Numbered from the stretch's first letter, positions 1 to 9,251 are shown. The stretch is DNA of 64,000 nt from Hyphomicrobiales bacterium (GCA_026981645.1 JALSII010000006.1:62001-126000), one strand, 5' to 3'. Numbers and translations: made by a program. Notes: generated from the sequence alone by a model not told the origin.

Positions 1-582
1 GCCGAACAAAATGAATGCCAGCAATTTGAAAACATTCTGGCACGTCATCAAGAAGGCGTGAGTGCCCACAATCTGGCGCCTGTCGGTAAGATTCCTAAGA
101 AATGTGATGACCAGCGGGCCGGCGATGCCCACAATCATACCAATAGCGGAAGTAAATATTCCGGCGATGGTGGTTGAAAGCGGACCGCGCCGGTTAATCT
201 TTGGCTTGGGAAGCCAGACGCTATAGAGGAGAAACAGGGCAATGGCACCTTTAAAAATCGGCTCGGGCAGGGCCGTGGCAACGCGCCCGCCAGCCAGTGC
301 ACCAAAGGCCGAACCCAGAATAAACCAGCCCACAAACTGCCATTGAATAAAAGCCCGGCGAATAAAAGCCCGCCCGCCATTGCTGCCCAGTTGGATGGCC
401 CCGTGCACAGGCACAACCACCGCGCCGGACATAAACAGGCTCATTACCGCAATGAGCAGCGAACCACCCCCAAGGCCGAAAGCTGCGGTAATAGCCGAAG
501 TCAATGTGCTCAGCGCAATAAGGCCAGCGGTCGACCATGCATCCAGACCCGGAGCAACAAAGAGGGAAAAGAAGTCGAGCAT
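1..582 (-). CDS. TSUP-family (TauE/SafE) membrane permease, C-terminus cut by the window edge
   Basis: The frame runs open for 194 codons from an ATG at 582 to base 1, so the C-terminus lies outside the window. The protein begins MLDFFSLFVAPG and has several hydrophobic segments. Gly-rich stretches (AFGLGGGSLL near residue 40, GMIVGIAGPLV near 155) are the repeated signatures of the TauE/SafE family, which exports sulfite, sulfoacetate or related organosulfur anions across the inner membrane. The substrate cannot be told from sequence. It lies 64 bases downstream of ccmH on the same strand, and a weak inverted repeat (AGCGC-GAA-GCGCT) sits in the gap, so it may be a separate unit. Confidence 0.8.
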   Translation of the reverse strand, partial: MLDFFSLFVAPGLDAWSTAGLIALSTLTSAITAAFGLGGGSLLIAVMSLFMSGAVVVPVHGAIQLGSNGGRAFIRRAFIQWQFVGWFILGSAFGALAGGRVATALPEPIFKGAIALFLLYSVWLPKPKINRRGPLSTTIAGIFTSAIGMIVGIAGPLVITFLRNLTDRRQIVGTHAFLMTCQNVFKLLAFILFG

Positions 583-646
583 AGGCTCCGATTAAAGCGC
601 TTCGCGCTCAAAAACAAGCCTGCCGGGTCCTTCGTGAATTCTTACA

Positions 647-1153
647 TCAGCCCTTACCGGATTGAGAGCTATCGCCTTGCAGGCTTGCAAGAATATCCCG
701 TTCCTTTGCCGTCATTCCGGTGGGCACGGGTTTAGCTTTTTGCGGCTCGGCTCGACGACGGCGCAAATTTATTACAACTGCGATAATGGCCAGGAACAAT
801 ACAACCGGTGCAGTTGCCCACAGCGCAATGGTGTGGGGCCCGAAATAGGGTTTGAGCAGCACAAACTCACCATAGCGGGCGACAATAAACTCAAAAACCT
901 CACTGTCAGCATCCCCTTCAAGCAGGCGCTCGCGCACCAGCAAACGAAGATCACGGGCAAGGGGTGCATCACTGTCATCGATGGATTGGTTCTGACACAC
1001 AAGACAGCGCAGTTCCGCAGATATATCACGGGCCCGGGCTTCAAGAACCGGGTCAGCAAGAATTTCATCAGGGTTGACCGCGCTGGCGGATGTCACCAGA
1101 GCCAGCGGCGTGCTTAGAGCAAAAAGCATCGGAAGCAGGATGGTCCATCTCAT
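647..1153 (-). CDS. ccmH: Cytochrome c maturation protein CcmH (CycL)
   Basis: This 168-residue thiol-disulfide protein reduces apocytochrome c at its CXXCH site before haem ligation in the periplasm. It begins MRWTILLPMLF, a signal peptide ending near ASA. The diagnostic motif LRCLVCQNQSI follows at about residues 48-58, then a helical domain and one C-terminal membrane anchor (ALWATAPVVLFLAIIAVV), with a short basic cytoplasmic tail. The ATG at 1153 overlaps the ccmF stop codon (ATGA), which favours it over the upstream in-frame start near 1300. It is the last gene of the ccmI-E-F-H block. The length is that of the short alphaproteobacterial CcmH, with the TPR part carried by the separate CcmI. 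Confidence 0.95.
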   Translation of the reverse strand: MRWTILLPMLFALSTPLALVTSASAVNPDEILADPVLEARARDISAELRCLVCQNQSIDDSDAPLARDLRLLVRERLLEGDADSEVFEFIVARYGEFVLLKPYFGPHTIALWATAPVVLFLAIIAVVINLRRRRAEPQKAKPVPTGMTAKERDILASLQGDSSQSGKG

Positions 1154-3135
1154 TCGGCAGGCTCCGGTTGTTGTTTGGGCTTCTGTCGCGCGGTTTTTGG
1201 TGCACCCACGCGCAAACGGCGATCGCTCAGCGAAAGAAACCCGGCAAAAGCCATGATGACGGCACCGTACCACATCAGGGTGATGTAGGGTTTGTACCAC
1301 ACCCGTACCACACGGTTGCCCTCCTCATCCCTGTCACCCAGCGAAATATAGAACTGGGACAGGCCGTAGGTGAGGATGCCCGCTTCAGTGCTGGGCTGGC
1401 GGGATGCCGTATAAACACGCTTTTCGGAGAATGCACTACGCACTGACTGGTCCGGCGCAATGACATCAAATACGACCCGTTCGGCAACATAGTTTGAACC
1501 TGCGATCTGTTGCACATCATTCAAACGCACCTCGTAGCCGGAAAGTGTGACACTTTCCCCGACACCGATGGAAACCACTTTTTCGGTTTCCCAGGCGCTG
1601 ACCGAAACGATGCCCAGCACTGCGATGCCAACGCCAAAGTGCGCCAGTGCGGTCGACCATGCCGTTTTGGGCAAACCCTTGAGACGGCGCCAACTCTGCC
1701 CAAAGGGAATGCGGCCAAGACGGATGCGATCAACAATTTCAGCAATAGCCCCGATGGCAACCCAGAAACCCAGAAGCAAGCCGAAGGTGGCCAGCGATAC
1801 CTGCCCCCCCACCAGGAGAACCGTGACAACCATCAACAGCAGCGCCAGGCCTGCAGCGCCGGCCAGCCGCTGGATGACAGCAATGAAATCGCCCCGCTTC
1901 CACGCCAGAAACGGGCCAAGAGGCAGGAGGATGAGTAGAGGCACCATCAGTGCACCAAACGTCAGATCAAAGAATGGTGCACCCACTGAAATCATGGGGC
2001 CGCCAGCAGCCTGAAGTATCAGCGGGTAAAGTGTGCCCACAAGAACAGCCACTACGGCGGTGGAAAGGAAAAGATTGTTGAGAATAAGTGCGCCCTCACG
2101 GCTGATGGGTGCAAACAGCCCACCAACCCGCAGGGTCCTGGCGCGCAGGGCAAAAAGGGCAAATGCACCGCCAATAGCGACCGCAAGCATAGCCAGAATA
2201 ACCATGCCTCTGGTCGGGTCTGCGGCAAAAGAATGCACTGAAGTCAGGATACCTGATCGTACGAGGAACATGCCCAGCAGAGAGAGGGAGAAGGCCAGAA
2301 TAGCCAGGAATATGGTCCAGACCTTGAGGGCAACCCGTTTTTCCATCACCAGAGCCGAGTGCAAAAGAGCAGTTGCTGCGAGCCATGGCATAAGGGAGGC
2401 ATTTTCCACCGGGTCCCAGAACCACCAGCCGCCCCAGCCAAGCTCATAATAGGCCCAGTAGGAACCCATGGCGATGCCAAGGGTGAGAAAAGTCCAGCTG
2501 GCAAGCGCCCAGGGACGGACCCAGCGGGCCCAGGCGGCATCAACCCGTCCTGAAACAAGTGCGGCAATAGCAAAGGAAAAGCACACTGACAGCCCCACAT
2601 AGCCCACATAAAGAAGCGGTGGGTGGATGGCGAGGCCGATATCCTGAAGGATGGGGTTGAGGTCGCGCCCTTCAAAAGGTACCGGGTTCATGCGCTCAAA
2701 AGGGTTTGAGGTGAAGATGGTGAAAGAAATAAAGGCCGCTCCAAGCGCGCCCTGAACCCCAAGGACCAGCGCCAGTAAATCGCCGGGAAGGTTGCGACCA
2801 AATACGGCAACAGCGGCACCAAACAAAGCCAGAACAAGCAACCAGAGCAGCATCGAGCCTTCGTGATTACCCCAGACACTGGTGATTTTATAAAGCAGGG
2901 GCTGGAGGGTGTGAGAATACTCATAGGCGAGCGCGACAGAAAAGTCTGATAAGACAAAAGCCTGTACCAGCGCCAGAAATGAAACAACTATGAGCAGAAA
3001 CTGTAATACTGCCGCCTGACGGACGAAGGCCGTGGCCCGACCACCGATGCGCCAGAACACGAAACCCACAAGCGATTGCGCCACGGCAATTGCAGCAGCC
3101 AGTATCAGTGCAAAGTGACCCAGTTCAATTGACAT
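1150..3135 (-). CDS. ccmF: Haem lyase subunit CcmF (CycK)
   Basis: This 661-residue polytopic inner-membrane protein receives haem from CcmE and, with CcmH and CcmI, ligates it to apocytochrome c. The tryptophan-rich WWD signature GGWWFWDPVENASLMPW lies near residues 235-250, and many transmembrane helices surround it. A large periplasmic loop occupies roughly residues 510-620 before the last helix. The length is normal for CcmF. Its stop overlaps the ccmH start by four bases. A good ribosome binding site (GAGGAG) precedes the ATG at 3135. It lies 47 bases after ccmE in the same operon. Confidence 0.97.
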   Translation of the reverse strand: MSIELGHFALILAAAIAVAQSLVGFVFWRIGGRATAFVRQAAVLQFLLIVVSFLALVQAFVLSDFSVALAYEYSHTLQPLLYKITSVWGNHEGSMLLWLLVLALFGAAVAVFGRNLPGDLLALVLGVQGALGAAFISFTIFTSNPFERMNPVPFEGRDLNPILQDIGLAIHPPLLYVGYVGLSVCFSFAIAALVSGRVDAAWARWVRPWALASWTFLTLGIAMGSYWAYYELGWGGWWFWDPVENASLMPWLAATALLHSALVMEKRVALKVWTIFLAILAFSLSLLGMFLVRSGILTSVHSFAADPTRGMVILAMLAVAIGGAFALFALRARTLRVGGLFAPISREGALILNNLFLSTAVVAVLVGTLYPLILQAAGGPMISVGAPFFDLTFGALMVPLLILLPLGPFLAWKRGDFIAVIQRLAGAAGLALLLMVVTVLLVGGQVSLATFGLLLGFWVAIGAIAEIVDRIRLGRIPFGQSWRRLKGLPKTAWSTALAHFGVGIAVLGIVSVSAWETEKVVSIGVGESVTLSGYEVRLNDVQQIAGSNYVAERVVFDVIAPDQSVRSAFSEKRVYTASRQPSTEAGILTYGLSQFYISLGDRDEEGNRVVRVWYKPYITLMWYGAVIMAFAGFLSLSDRRLRVGAPKTARQKPKQQPEPAE

Positions 3136-3182
3136 GTCAGTTTCTCCTCACAGCGGGTTGGCGTGCGGCCAGCATTTTTGTG

Positions 3183-3626
3183 CTATTCATACTTTCCCTG
3201 CCAGTTGCCCTGTTCCTTCAAGGCCTGTTCAACTTCTTTTGGCATATAATTTTCGTCATGTTTGGCAAGAACGGTGCTGGCATCAAATGTTCCGTCCTCA
3301 ATCAACTGCCCCTCGGCAATCACCCCCTGCCCCTCGCGGAAAAGGTCAGGAAGTATTCCAACATAGGTGACCGTGACCTCGGAGGCCCCATCTGAAACAT
3401 CAAAAGAATTGTTCTCGCCCTCTTTAGTCCAGCTGCCCTCGAGCACAAGCCCGCCCACCCGTACAGACTGGCCCGCAAGTTCAGAGCGCTCCAACAATTC
3501 CGTGGGTGAAAAGAAAAATACGATTTCATCACGTAAGGCGGTAAGAATGAGGGTGGTGGCCAAGGCAAGAACTACCCCCAGAACCGCAATGATGCTCAGT
3601 CGTTTTTGTTTTCGGGTCAGTGCCAT
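3183..3626 (-). CDS. ccmE: Periplasmic haem chaperone CcmE (CycJ)
   Basis: This 147-residue chaperone covalently binds haem and passes it to CcmF. An N-terminal membrane anchor (residues about 11-30, IIAVLGVVLALATTLILTAL) precedes an OB-fold domain. The haem-attachment histidine is visible as H123 in LAKHDENYMP, followed by the family's conserved tyrosine. The start follows the ccmI stop directly (TAAATG), so the two are translationally linked. The length is standard and no key residue is missing. Confidence 0.96.
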   Translation of the reverse strand: MALTRKQKRLSIIAVLGVVLALATTLILTALRDEIVFFFSPTELLERSELAGQSVRVGGLVLEGSWTKEGENNSFDVSDGASEVTVTYVGILPDLFREGQGVIAEGQLIEDGTFDASTVLAKHDENYMPKEVEQALKEQGNWQGKYE

Positions 3627-4745
3627 TTATTCATTTTCTCCAGTGAATCCGGCATCCCGGGCCAGTGCGTCCAATTCGACACGTTCTTCTGCTCCGGGAT
3701 TTGTCAACAGGGCCTTTTCATAGGCCTGGCGGGCGTTTTCAGTTTCTCCCAGCACAAGATAGGAGCGAACAAGACGTGTCCATTCTTCAATGGAACCGCC
3801 GTCCTGCTCAAGGCGTTCAGCCAATCCTGCCACCATGGAGCGAATAAGCTCAGCCTGGGCAGGATCCTCAAGTACCGAAGGCTGGGGAATGGTTTTTTGG
3901 GGGAGCAATTCCCCGCGAGCCATGGCAATAGAGAGCCCCTCTTTGGCCACATCGAGCCATGGCTCGTCACCAGTGGCCAGAGATAGCAACTCATTCCACT
4001 GGGTAATTGCGTTGTCCCAGTCTTCCTGCCGGGTGGCATCGCCTGCAAGAAAAAACCGGGGCCGTGGATGGGTGGGATCCATCTCTACCGCCTGCTCGAG
4101 TGCTTCAATCGCTTCGAGAGGGGCGACACCCTGATTATCAAACAACAGGGCCTGGGCGAAATCTGTCAGAGTGTCGGCATCGGGCGGTTTCAATTCAAGA
4201 ATGCGACGGTAAGCGTCCGCCGCATCAGAGAACCTCTGCGCCCGCATATAAGCCGGGGCCAGGACCTGCCAGCCATCAATGTCATCAGGTGTTACGAGCA
4301 GTTGCGTTTCAACGCGTGTGATTGCCTGGGCAAAACTGATAGGGTTTCCCTCTTCTAAAACACGCATGGCCATGGGGGCGGCGGGCTGATCAGGAGTGCC
4401 GATAAAAGCATAAACAATCACAGCAAGGCCAACTGTAGACAGGCTGGCCAGAGCCAGCCCCGGGCCAACCCAACGATCACTTGGCTCGGGCAGGCCGGCC
4501 TGTGCAATGGAACGGTGGTGGATAAGTTCGCGGGCCAGTTCAGCCCGTGCAGCCTCAGCCTCCGTCTCGCCAAGCCGTCCGGACTTTACATCTGCTTCAA
4601 TTTCAGCAAGTTGCACCTTGAAATGATCTTCATTTGACAGACTTTGGAGTACCACCCCAGTCTGACCTTTTTTTGGACGACTTGCATAGGCCAGCGCAAG
4701 GGCGACCAGAACCGCAGTTCCGCCAATAAACAACCATACAGTCAT
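3627..4745 (-). CDS. ccmI: Cytochrome c maturation protein CcmI (CycH), TPR apocytochrome chaperone
   Basis: This 372-residue protein chaperones apocytochrome c for the haem lyase. It starts with a membrane helix (TVWLFIGGTAVLVALALAYA) and a cytoplasmic loop of the CcmI N-terminal type (DHFKVQLAEIEADVKSGRLG near residues 40-60). A second helix lies near residues 100-117, followed by TPR repeats covering about residues 150-365 (for example AYMRAQRFSDAADAYRRIL). It is the first gene of the ccmI-E-F-H operon and is divergent from the flavoprotein pair at 4885. Confidence 0.93.
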   Translation of the reverse strand: MTVWLFIGGTAVLVALALAYASRPKKGQTGVVLQSLSNEDHFKVQLAEIEADVKSGRLGETEAEAARAELARELIHHRSIAQAGLPEPSDRWVGPGLALASLSTVGLAVIVYAFIGTPDQPAAPMAMRVLEEGNPISFAQAITRVETQLLVTPDDIDGWQVLAPAYMRAQRFSDAADAYRRILELKPPDADTLTDFAQALLFDNQGVAPLEAIEALEQAVEMDPTHPRPRFFLAGDATRQEDWDNAITQWNELLSLATGDEPWLDVAKEGLSIAMARGELLPQKTIPQPSVLEDPAQAELIRSMVAGLAERLEQDGGSIEEWTRLVRSYLVLGETENARQAYEKALLTNPGAEERVELDALARDAGFTGENE

Positions 4746-4808
4746 ACCAGAGACTAGCCTTTGAAACTTTTAGGACATTGGATTGAGCAGATATTTACTC
4801 ATTAGGCA

Positions 4809-4857
4809 ATTTTGCACAAAAATCCACGCATCTATCGTGTTTGTGATTGCGCAAAAT
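4809..4857. promoter_or_regulatory. Candidate divergent operator: two TTGCRCAA sites
   Basis: The 139-base divergent gap between ccmI and the flavoprotein operon holds an imperfect inverted repeat: ATTTTGCACAA at 4809-4819 and TTGCGCAAAAT at 4847-4857, matching at 10 of 11 positions. Each arm contains an eight-base near-palindrome (TTGCACAA and TTGCGCAA), with centres 35 bases apart. This looks like a binding site for a dimeric regulator controlling one or both operons. The regulator is unknown, and no regulator gene adjoins the site. Confidence 0.4.
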
Positions 4858-4884
4858 GTCGCTGTCGGGTGTCACAATTAGAAA

Positions 4885-5970
4885 ATGACAAAAAAAGGGA
4901 CACATCACTTTGATTTTATGCTGGTTGGCTCCAGTTTACAAGCTGGACTGGTAGCCGGATTGTTGGCGCGCGTGCATAAAAAGAAGGTATATCTGGCATT
5001 CGAGCCGTCGATAGGGTTTCGTTTGGCACGCGAGTTACCGTTGTCAGTGGATTGCATTACCCGCCCTGAAACATGGCAGCTGCTGGCTCAATCGCGCGCC
5101 GAGGCATTCAAACTCCTGACCAGCATTGGCGGAGGCAAGGCTCTTGGGCGGATCAATCCGCTCATCGTTGCAACAACCTTCGATTGCGCTCAGGCGCTTG
5201 CCCACATGTTTCATGTGGCCAAGGGATACGGTTTCGAGATTGAGCAGGAAACAATTGGTGCCCTGCCTGCCGCGAAAAAAACATTGCGCATTCGCGGCGC
5301 AAGAATTATCCAACACAAGCCGTTCCGGCCAGCACTTGGGCGCTGGCTTGCGGATGGCGGGGTGCGTATCGGCAGTGTCAACGATCTCACACTATCCATC
5401 AAAAGGGGAGGTCAGGTCGTGGCAAGAATGTCCGAAGGGACAATTCAGGCCAATCGCCTAGTTCTGGCAGATGAAGAGGCTATTCGCGCCCATGCCAAAC
5501 CACAATATCTGAACCCCGCCTTTGTGGAGGCGAGTGCAACTACACTGGCATGCGAGCCAGCTCCTGCATTGAGTGAGAAATACGTACTTAATCCGTTCAA
5601 CCGCTTTCGCGCCTATGGGCAGGCCAACAACGGCTATGAAATCGTCTCCCTCTCGCTAGTTGACGAGGTGGCAACAGATATCGTTGCTTCGTTACCGGAT
5701 GGAAAAAAACTGCGCCCTGCAGGCCGGGCGGTGTTCAATACCTGTGTGAGTAGCGATGGCGCACCATTTGCGGGAAAACTAGGACAGAGCGGCGCCTGGG
5801 CGGTTGGCGGGTTTGGAAATACCGGGGCATTTGTTGCTCCCGCCATTGCCCGATTTCTTGCCGGAAAAGCGGAAGGGCTGGAGGAAGAATATTTCTCCAA
5901 ACGGTGCGGCGGGGCTAAGCGCGCATCAAGACAAATTTCAGAATACCAGCACATCAGGTCTGGGGGCTGA
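4885..5970 (+). CDS. FAD-dependent oxidoreductase-like protein, sarcosine-oxidase-beta-like and degenerate
   Basis: This 361-residue protein shows the outline of a DAO-type flavoprotein. It has an N-terminal beta-alpha-beta unit (FDFMLVGSSLQAGLVAGLL, residues about 10-28) and a C-terminal FAD-closing segment (AVGGFGNTGAFVAPAIARFL, about residues 311-330). The glycine-rich loop reads GSSLQA instead of GxGxxG, so FAD binding may be altered. Its stop lies two bases before the next gene, which resembles a sarcosine oxidase alpha subunit, so the two probably make a complex. Substrate and reaction are unknown. The short leader upstream carries candidate operator palindromes. Confidence 0.6.
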   Translation: MTKKGTHHFDFMLVGSSLQAGLVAGLLARVHKKKVYLAFEPSIGFRLARELPLSVDCITRPETWQLLAQSRAEAFKLLTSIGGGKALGRINPLIVATTFDCAQALAHMFHVAKGYGFEIEQETIGALPAAKKTLRIRGARIIQHKPFRPALGRWLADGGVRIGSVNDLTLSIKRGGQVVARMSEGTIQANRLVLADEEAIRAHAKPQYLNPAFVEASATTLACEPAPALSEKYVLNPFNRFRAYGQANNGYEIVSLSLVDEVATDIVASLPDGKKLRPAGRAVFNTCVSSDGAPFAGKLGQSGAWAVGGFGNTGAFVAPAIARFLAGKAEGLEEEYFSKRCGGAKRASRQISEYQHIRSGG

Positions 5971-5972
5971 GC

Positions 5973-8021
5973 ATGGCAAAAAACCCAAGTGCGAGGTTCG
6001 ATGCCAGGCAGGATGCATTGTTTTCCGGTTCGCTAATCAATCGGGAACGACCCATTTCATTCGAACTTGAGGGACGGAGTTATCAGGGATTTGAAGGCGA
6101 CAGCATCCTTTCGGCGCTGTTGGCTTCGGGAGTGGACACACTTGGAGAAATGAACGGAGAAGAAATCGCACTGGATGCTGAGGCCTGCCCGCCCGTGGTT
6201 GCTACCCTGCCTGACACAATAAAGACAATTCCCCTGCCAATGGAAAGAACACCGCTTGTTGAGGGGATGCAGTTGCGTCTCTTTGCCTCAGAAGCAGACT
6301 TACAAAAGGTCAAACGCTCACCCGTCGAACGTATCAAACGCATCGTTTCAGGTCAGGGCGCGCGCAGTCTTGACCTTGAACTGAGGGAAGGCAGCGCTCT
6401 GGCAGGGTCATGGATGAGTCTGCCGGCCGAAAAAAACCTTGAGACTGATCTGGTGGTAGTTGGCGGAGGGGTTGGCGGCCTTAGTGCGGCACTGGCCGCA
6501 GCTGAAAGCGGCTGGGCAGTCACCATTATCGAGCGGCGTTCGATATTGGGAGGGGATGCGCGATTTTTCGGGGCCCAGGAAGGCGAACAAAGGCCCGGTG
6601 ATTTTATAAAGTCCCTTGAAGATGCTCTTGCAGACTATGACAATGTACAGGTTTTCACCAACTCTCAAGCGCTTTCATTGTCTGGAAACAGTGTCAAAGT
6701 GCATAGGGTCGTGCGCCATGAAAGCAGTGTCCATACAGAAATGCTCCGTATATCAAGTCGCAGATGCGTTCTGGCCACGGGCACGCTGGAGCGCTTGCCG
6801 GTGTTCCCCGGAAACCGCCTTCCCGGTGTCGTGAAAGCGCGCGCAGCTTTTCATCTAGCCACATTTTATGGAGTATGGAGCGGCAAAAACGCCGCCTTTT
6901 GCATATCAAGTAGCGCTGCAACGCAGGTTGCGCTTCTGGCGGCTGATATGGGCATAAAGGTTGCAAAGCTGGCCGACAGCCGAGGCCGCCCGAAATCCCG
7001 ATTCTTTGAATTTGCCAAGGCCTATGGCATCTCCCTTGCAACAGGGACGCAAGCGGTTTCAGCGAAGAGGGCGGGAGGCGGACAACTGAATGCCCAGTTT
7101 GGCCTTGCCTCAAACTCTTCGCTATCGAACCCCGATACACTTTTGGTCGACAGGCTGGTTGTTTGCGGTGGGTGGCAGCCTGACCTCACTCTATGGCATG
7201 GAGCAGGAGGCGAGTCCGCCTGGTCGGTTGAACGTTGCCAGCTTCAAGGCGTTGGTGTACTCAAGAACATTGCTCTGGCGGGGTCGAACGCGGGCGAGCT
7301 GAGCATGTATGCCTGCGCAAACCACGGGCGGGCTACATTTTTTGAGTTGGCGGGACTGGACCATTCCGGCGAAAAGTTTACTGCCCCGGACCTTGAGCAC
7401 GAGAGCGATGACGGACAGCTTCCAGTCGTTCAGGCACCCGAGGGGGTGGAAAGCTGTTTCCTTGACAGTGGAGATTCCTTTGTCCGTGTAACCACCAGCC
7501 CCGACCGGGGGTTTTTGGCGCGCCTCTGGCCCAGGCGCGCGCAACCATATTTAAGCAAATCGGCAGAAGATAGAATTTTGACGCTGAACGAAGTCGCCGC
7601 CAAGGTTGTTCTGGGAGAAATACCGGCTGAATATTCTGGGATAATTGCGCAGGAACGCTGCATCCATGTCGGCCGGTTTTCTGACGGCGCGCGCGTACTT
7701 GAGGACGATAGAAGCATCATGGAGGGAGTGCCAAATTATTTGGTAGGGCGTTTTGGAGACCGGGAGGACATAGTGGAGTTGGGCGTTAGCAACGAGGTTA
7801 CACTTGAAGTTGGCTGCCAGATCTATCTGGATACTGAAACAAACTTACCCTCCCGGGCAATCGGCGTTGTATTCAAAGCTGCGAACGAAGGAACAGGGAC
7901 TAACCTTGCCTATATGAATATGTCTGCTGTCAGCGAAGGGCAAACAATTATTGTCCGCAACAACACGCATGTCGAGATGGTGCAAGTTGCAAAATCCGCG
8001 CCGAGTCGAATCCGAAAATGA
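5973..8021 (+). CDS. Sarcosine-oxidase-alpha-like NAD(P)/FAD flavoprotein with degenerate ferredoxin-like N-domain
   Basis: Residues about 25-110 resemble the Fer2_4 domain at the N-terminus of SoxA (FELEGRSYQGFEGDSILSALLASG). The following RSFKYHRPRG-type segment of that family is replaced by other sequence, and no cysteine cluster for a 2Fe-2S centre is visible. A well-formed dinucleotide-binding motif follows (VVVGGGVGGLSAALAAAESGW, split by a normal spacing, near residue 160), then a pyridine-nucleotide-disulfide-oxidoreductase fold to about residue 500. The last roughly 150 residues are far shorter than the aminomethyltransferase domain of true SoxA (about 1000 residues) and keep only a barrel-like tail (SRAIGVVFKAANEGTGTNLA). 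The protein is probably a partner of the preceding gene. The substrate is unknown. Confidence 0.6.
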   Translation: MAKNPSARFDARQDALFSGSLINRERPISFELEGRSYQGFEGDSILSALLASGVDTLGEMNGEEIALDAEACPPVVATLPDTIKTIPLPMERTPLVEGMQLRLFASEADLQKVKRSPVERIKRIVSGQGARSLDLELREGSALAGSWMSLPAEKNLETDLVVVGGGVGGLSAALAAAESGWAVTIIERRSILGGDARFFGAQEGEQRPGDFIKSLEDALADYDNVQVFTNSQALSLSGNSVKVHRVVRHESSVHTEMLRISSRRCVLATGTLERLPVFPGNRLPGVVKARAAFHLATFYGVWSGKNAAFCISSSAATQVALLAADMGIKVAKLADSRGRPKSRFFEFAKAYGISLATGTQAVSAKRAGGGQLNAQFGLASNSSLSNPDTLLVDRLVVCGGWQPDLTLWHGAGGESAWSVERCQLQGVGVLKNIALAGSNAGELSMYACANHGRATFFELAGLDHSGEKFTAPDLEHESDDGQLPVVQAPEGVESCFLDSGDSFVRVTTSPDRGFLARLWPRRAQPYLSKSAEDRILTLNEVAAKVVLGEIPAEYSGIIAQERCIHVGRFSDGARVLEDDRSIMEGVPNYLVGRFGDREDIVELGVSNEVTLEVGCQIYLDTETNLPSRAIGVVFKAANEGTGTNLAYMNMSAVSEGQTIIVRNNTHVEMVQVAKSAPSRIRK

Positions 8022-8030
8022 AGAATAGCC

Positions 8031-9251
8031 CTACCTGACAGCTGTATCTCTGGCCCGTGTCAGTATGGCGGCATATTCGGGATTAAAACGCACCTCGGCC
8101 ATCTTAATACCGGCATTCAATCGCTCAAGAAAAACCGGATTGTCCGGCTCCTGACGAAAAGCTTCAAGACTGCGACTCATCAGCGTCTCAAGGTCCTTGC
8201 CGATAGTGGCCCACAAGGTGTTGACAATAGTATTGAGCGCCAGCGACTCTTTTGCGGCTTTAACTGCCACCAGCAGATATAAACCATTTAACGCATCCAG
8301 AATCAGTTCGGGGTCAGTGCGATCGACACCGGTACGCGGTTTGCGCAAGGACATCCGAATGTCAGAATCAAGACGCGTCAGGCGCGGCTCTATCATGCTG
8401 GAAACCTCTCGGATCAAGCCCGAGACCTTTTGCGCCCAGCGGCAATTCTTGTCATTTTCGGTAACAATGGAGACCGCCACAATCAACCGGTTGAACCGGT
8501 CCAGAGCACAACATGCAAGGTCAATATCCGCAAACCTCCCATAGGAATCGACAAATACGCCGAGTTGGTTTTGCGCGTGAGCAATAACCGCCTCGATGAC
8601 CGGTGCAAGGCCTGCAGCTTCAATGCCCTGTTGTGTCGGAGCATCAGACATATCCAGAATGACGGAAACCAGCCGATGAGGGTTTTTTGCCTGGCCGATT
8701 GCAGCATGCATCATCAGAGCAGATACAGCAGGGTCATCCACTGGAAATGCATTCAAGGCAAGCTTGAGGGCATCTTCATCACGAACATTATTTATCGCGC
8801 GTCCAAAAGCAACAGCCTGGGGCAGCAATTGATGATAGCGGAGCGCATTTTGAATCCGCTCTAGGGACTGAAAAATTTCATCCCCCCCGATCTGGACCTT
8901 GAAACGCCGTTTCTCCTCTTCATTTTGAGAAATGGATTGACGGGTCCGGGAAATAAGCTCGGCAATTTTAAGGGAAAAGGCAGAGCGCAAGCGAGGACTT
9001 GTTTCAGGTGCCAGTGCATCCCCGGCTTCCTGCGCAAGGCCCGGCTCGATGTCTCTAACCAGCCAGTTCCAGACAGCTATTGCATGAGATTTTTCTATTG
9101 CCCCCTCTGAGGGATAAAGAACGGGGGGATCAACCAGAACAGGTCCCATCAACGCCTCGACTACGTCGCCCGCATCACAAACGTAATCCGATTCAGTGTT
9201 GCAGTCTTTGTTGACAGCAGAATCGTGCGGCAATGGCTGATGGGCGGACAT
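8031..9251 (-). CDS. Conserved-looking hypothetical protein, 406 residues, function unknown
   Basis: I do not recognise the family. The protein has no signal peptide or membrane helix. It is mostly helical, with an acidic, low-complexity N-terminus (about 60 residues) followed by a long alpha-helical domain (for example SLERIQNALRYHQLLPQAVAF near residue 130). Composition and length suggest a soluble cytoplasmic scaffold or regulator. It is convergent with the flavoprotein operon, with only nine bases between stops, and is separated from the next minus-strand gene by about 100 bases. The ATG at 9251 is the first in frame. Confidence 0.65.
   Translation of the reverse strand: MSAHQPLPHDSAVNKDCNTESDYVCDAGDVVEALMGPVLVDPPVLYPSEGAIEKSHAIAVWNWLVRDIEPGLAQEAGDALAPETSPRLRSAFSLKIAELISRTRQSISQNEEEKRRFKVQIGGDEIFQSLERIQNALRYHQLLPQAVAFGRAINNVRDEDALKLALNAFPVDDPAVSALMMHAAIGQAKNPHRLVSVILDMSDAPTQQGIEAAGLAPVIEAVIAHAQNQLGVFVDSYGRFADIDLACCALDRFNRLIVAVSIVTENDKNCRWAQKVSGLIREVSSMIEPRLTRLDSDIRMSLRKPRTGVDRTDPELILDALNGLYLLVAVKAAKESLALNTIVNTLWATIGKDLETLMSRSLEAFRQEPDNPVFLERLNAGIKMAEVRFNPEYAAILTRARDTAVR

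Noticed and set aside
343..735. Plus-strand frame of 130 codons over the TSUP and ccmH genes
   Set aside because: It covers the opposite strand of a clear membrane permease gene and is very rich in Arg and Lys, as antisense shadows often are.
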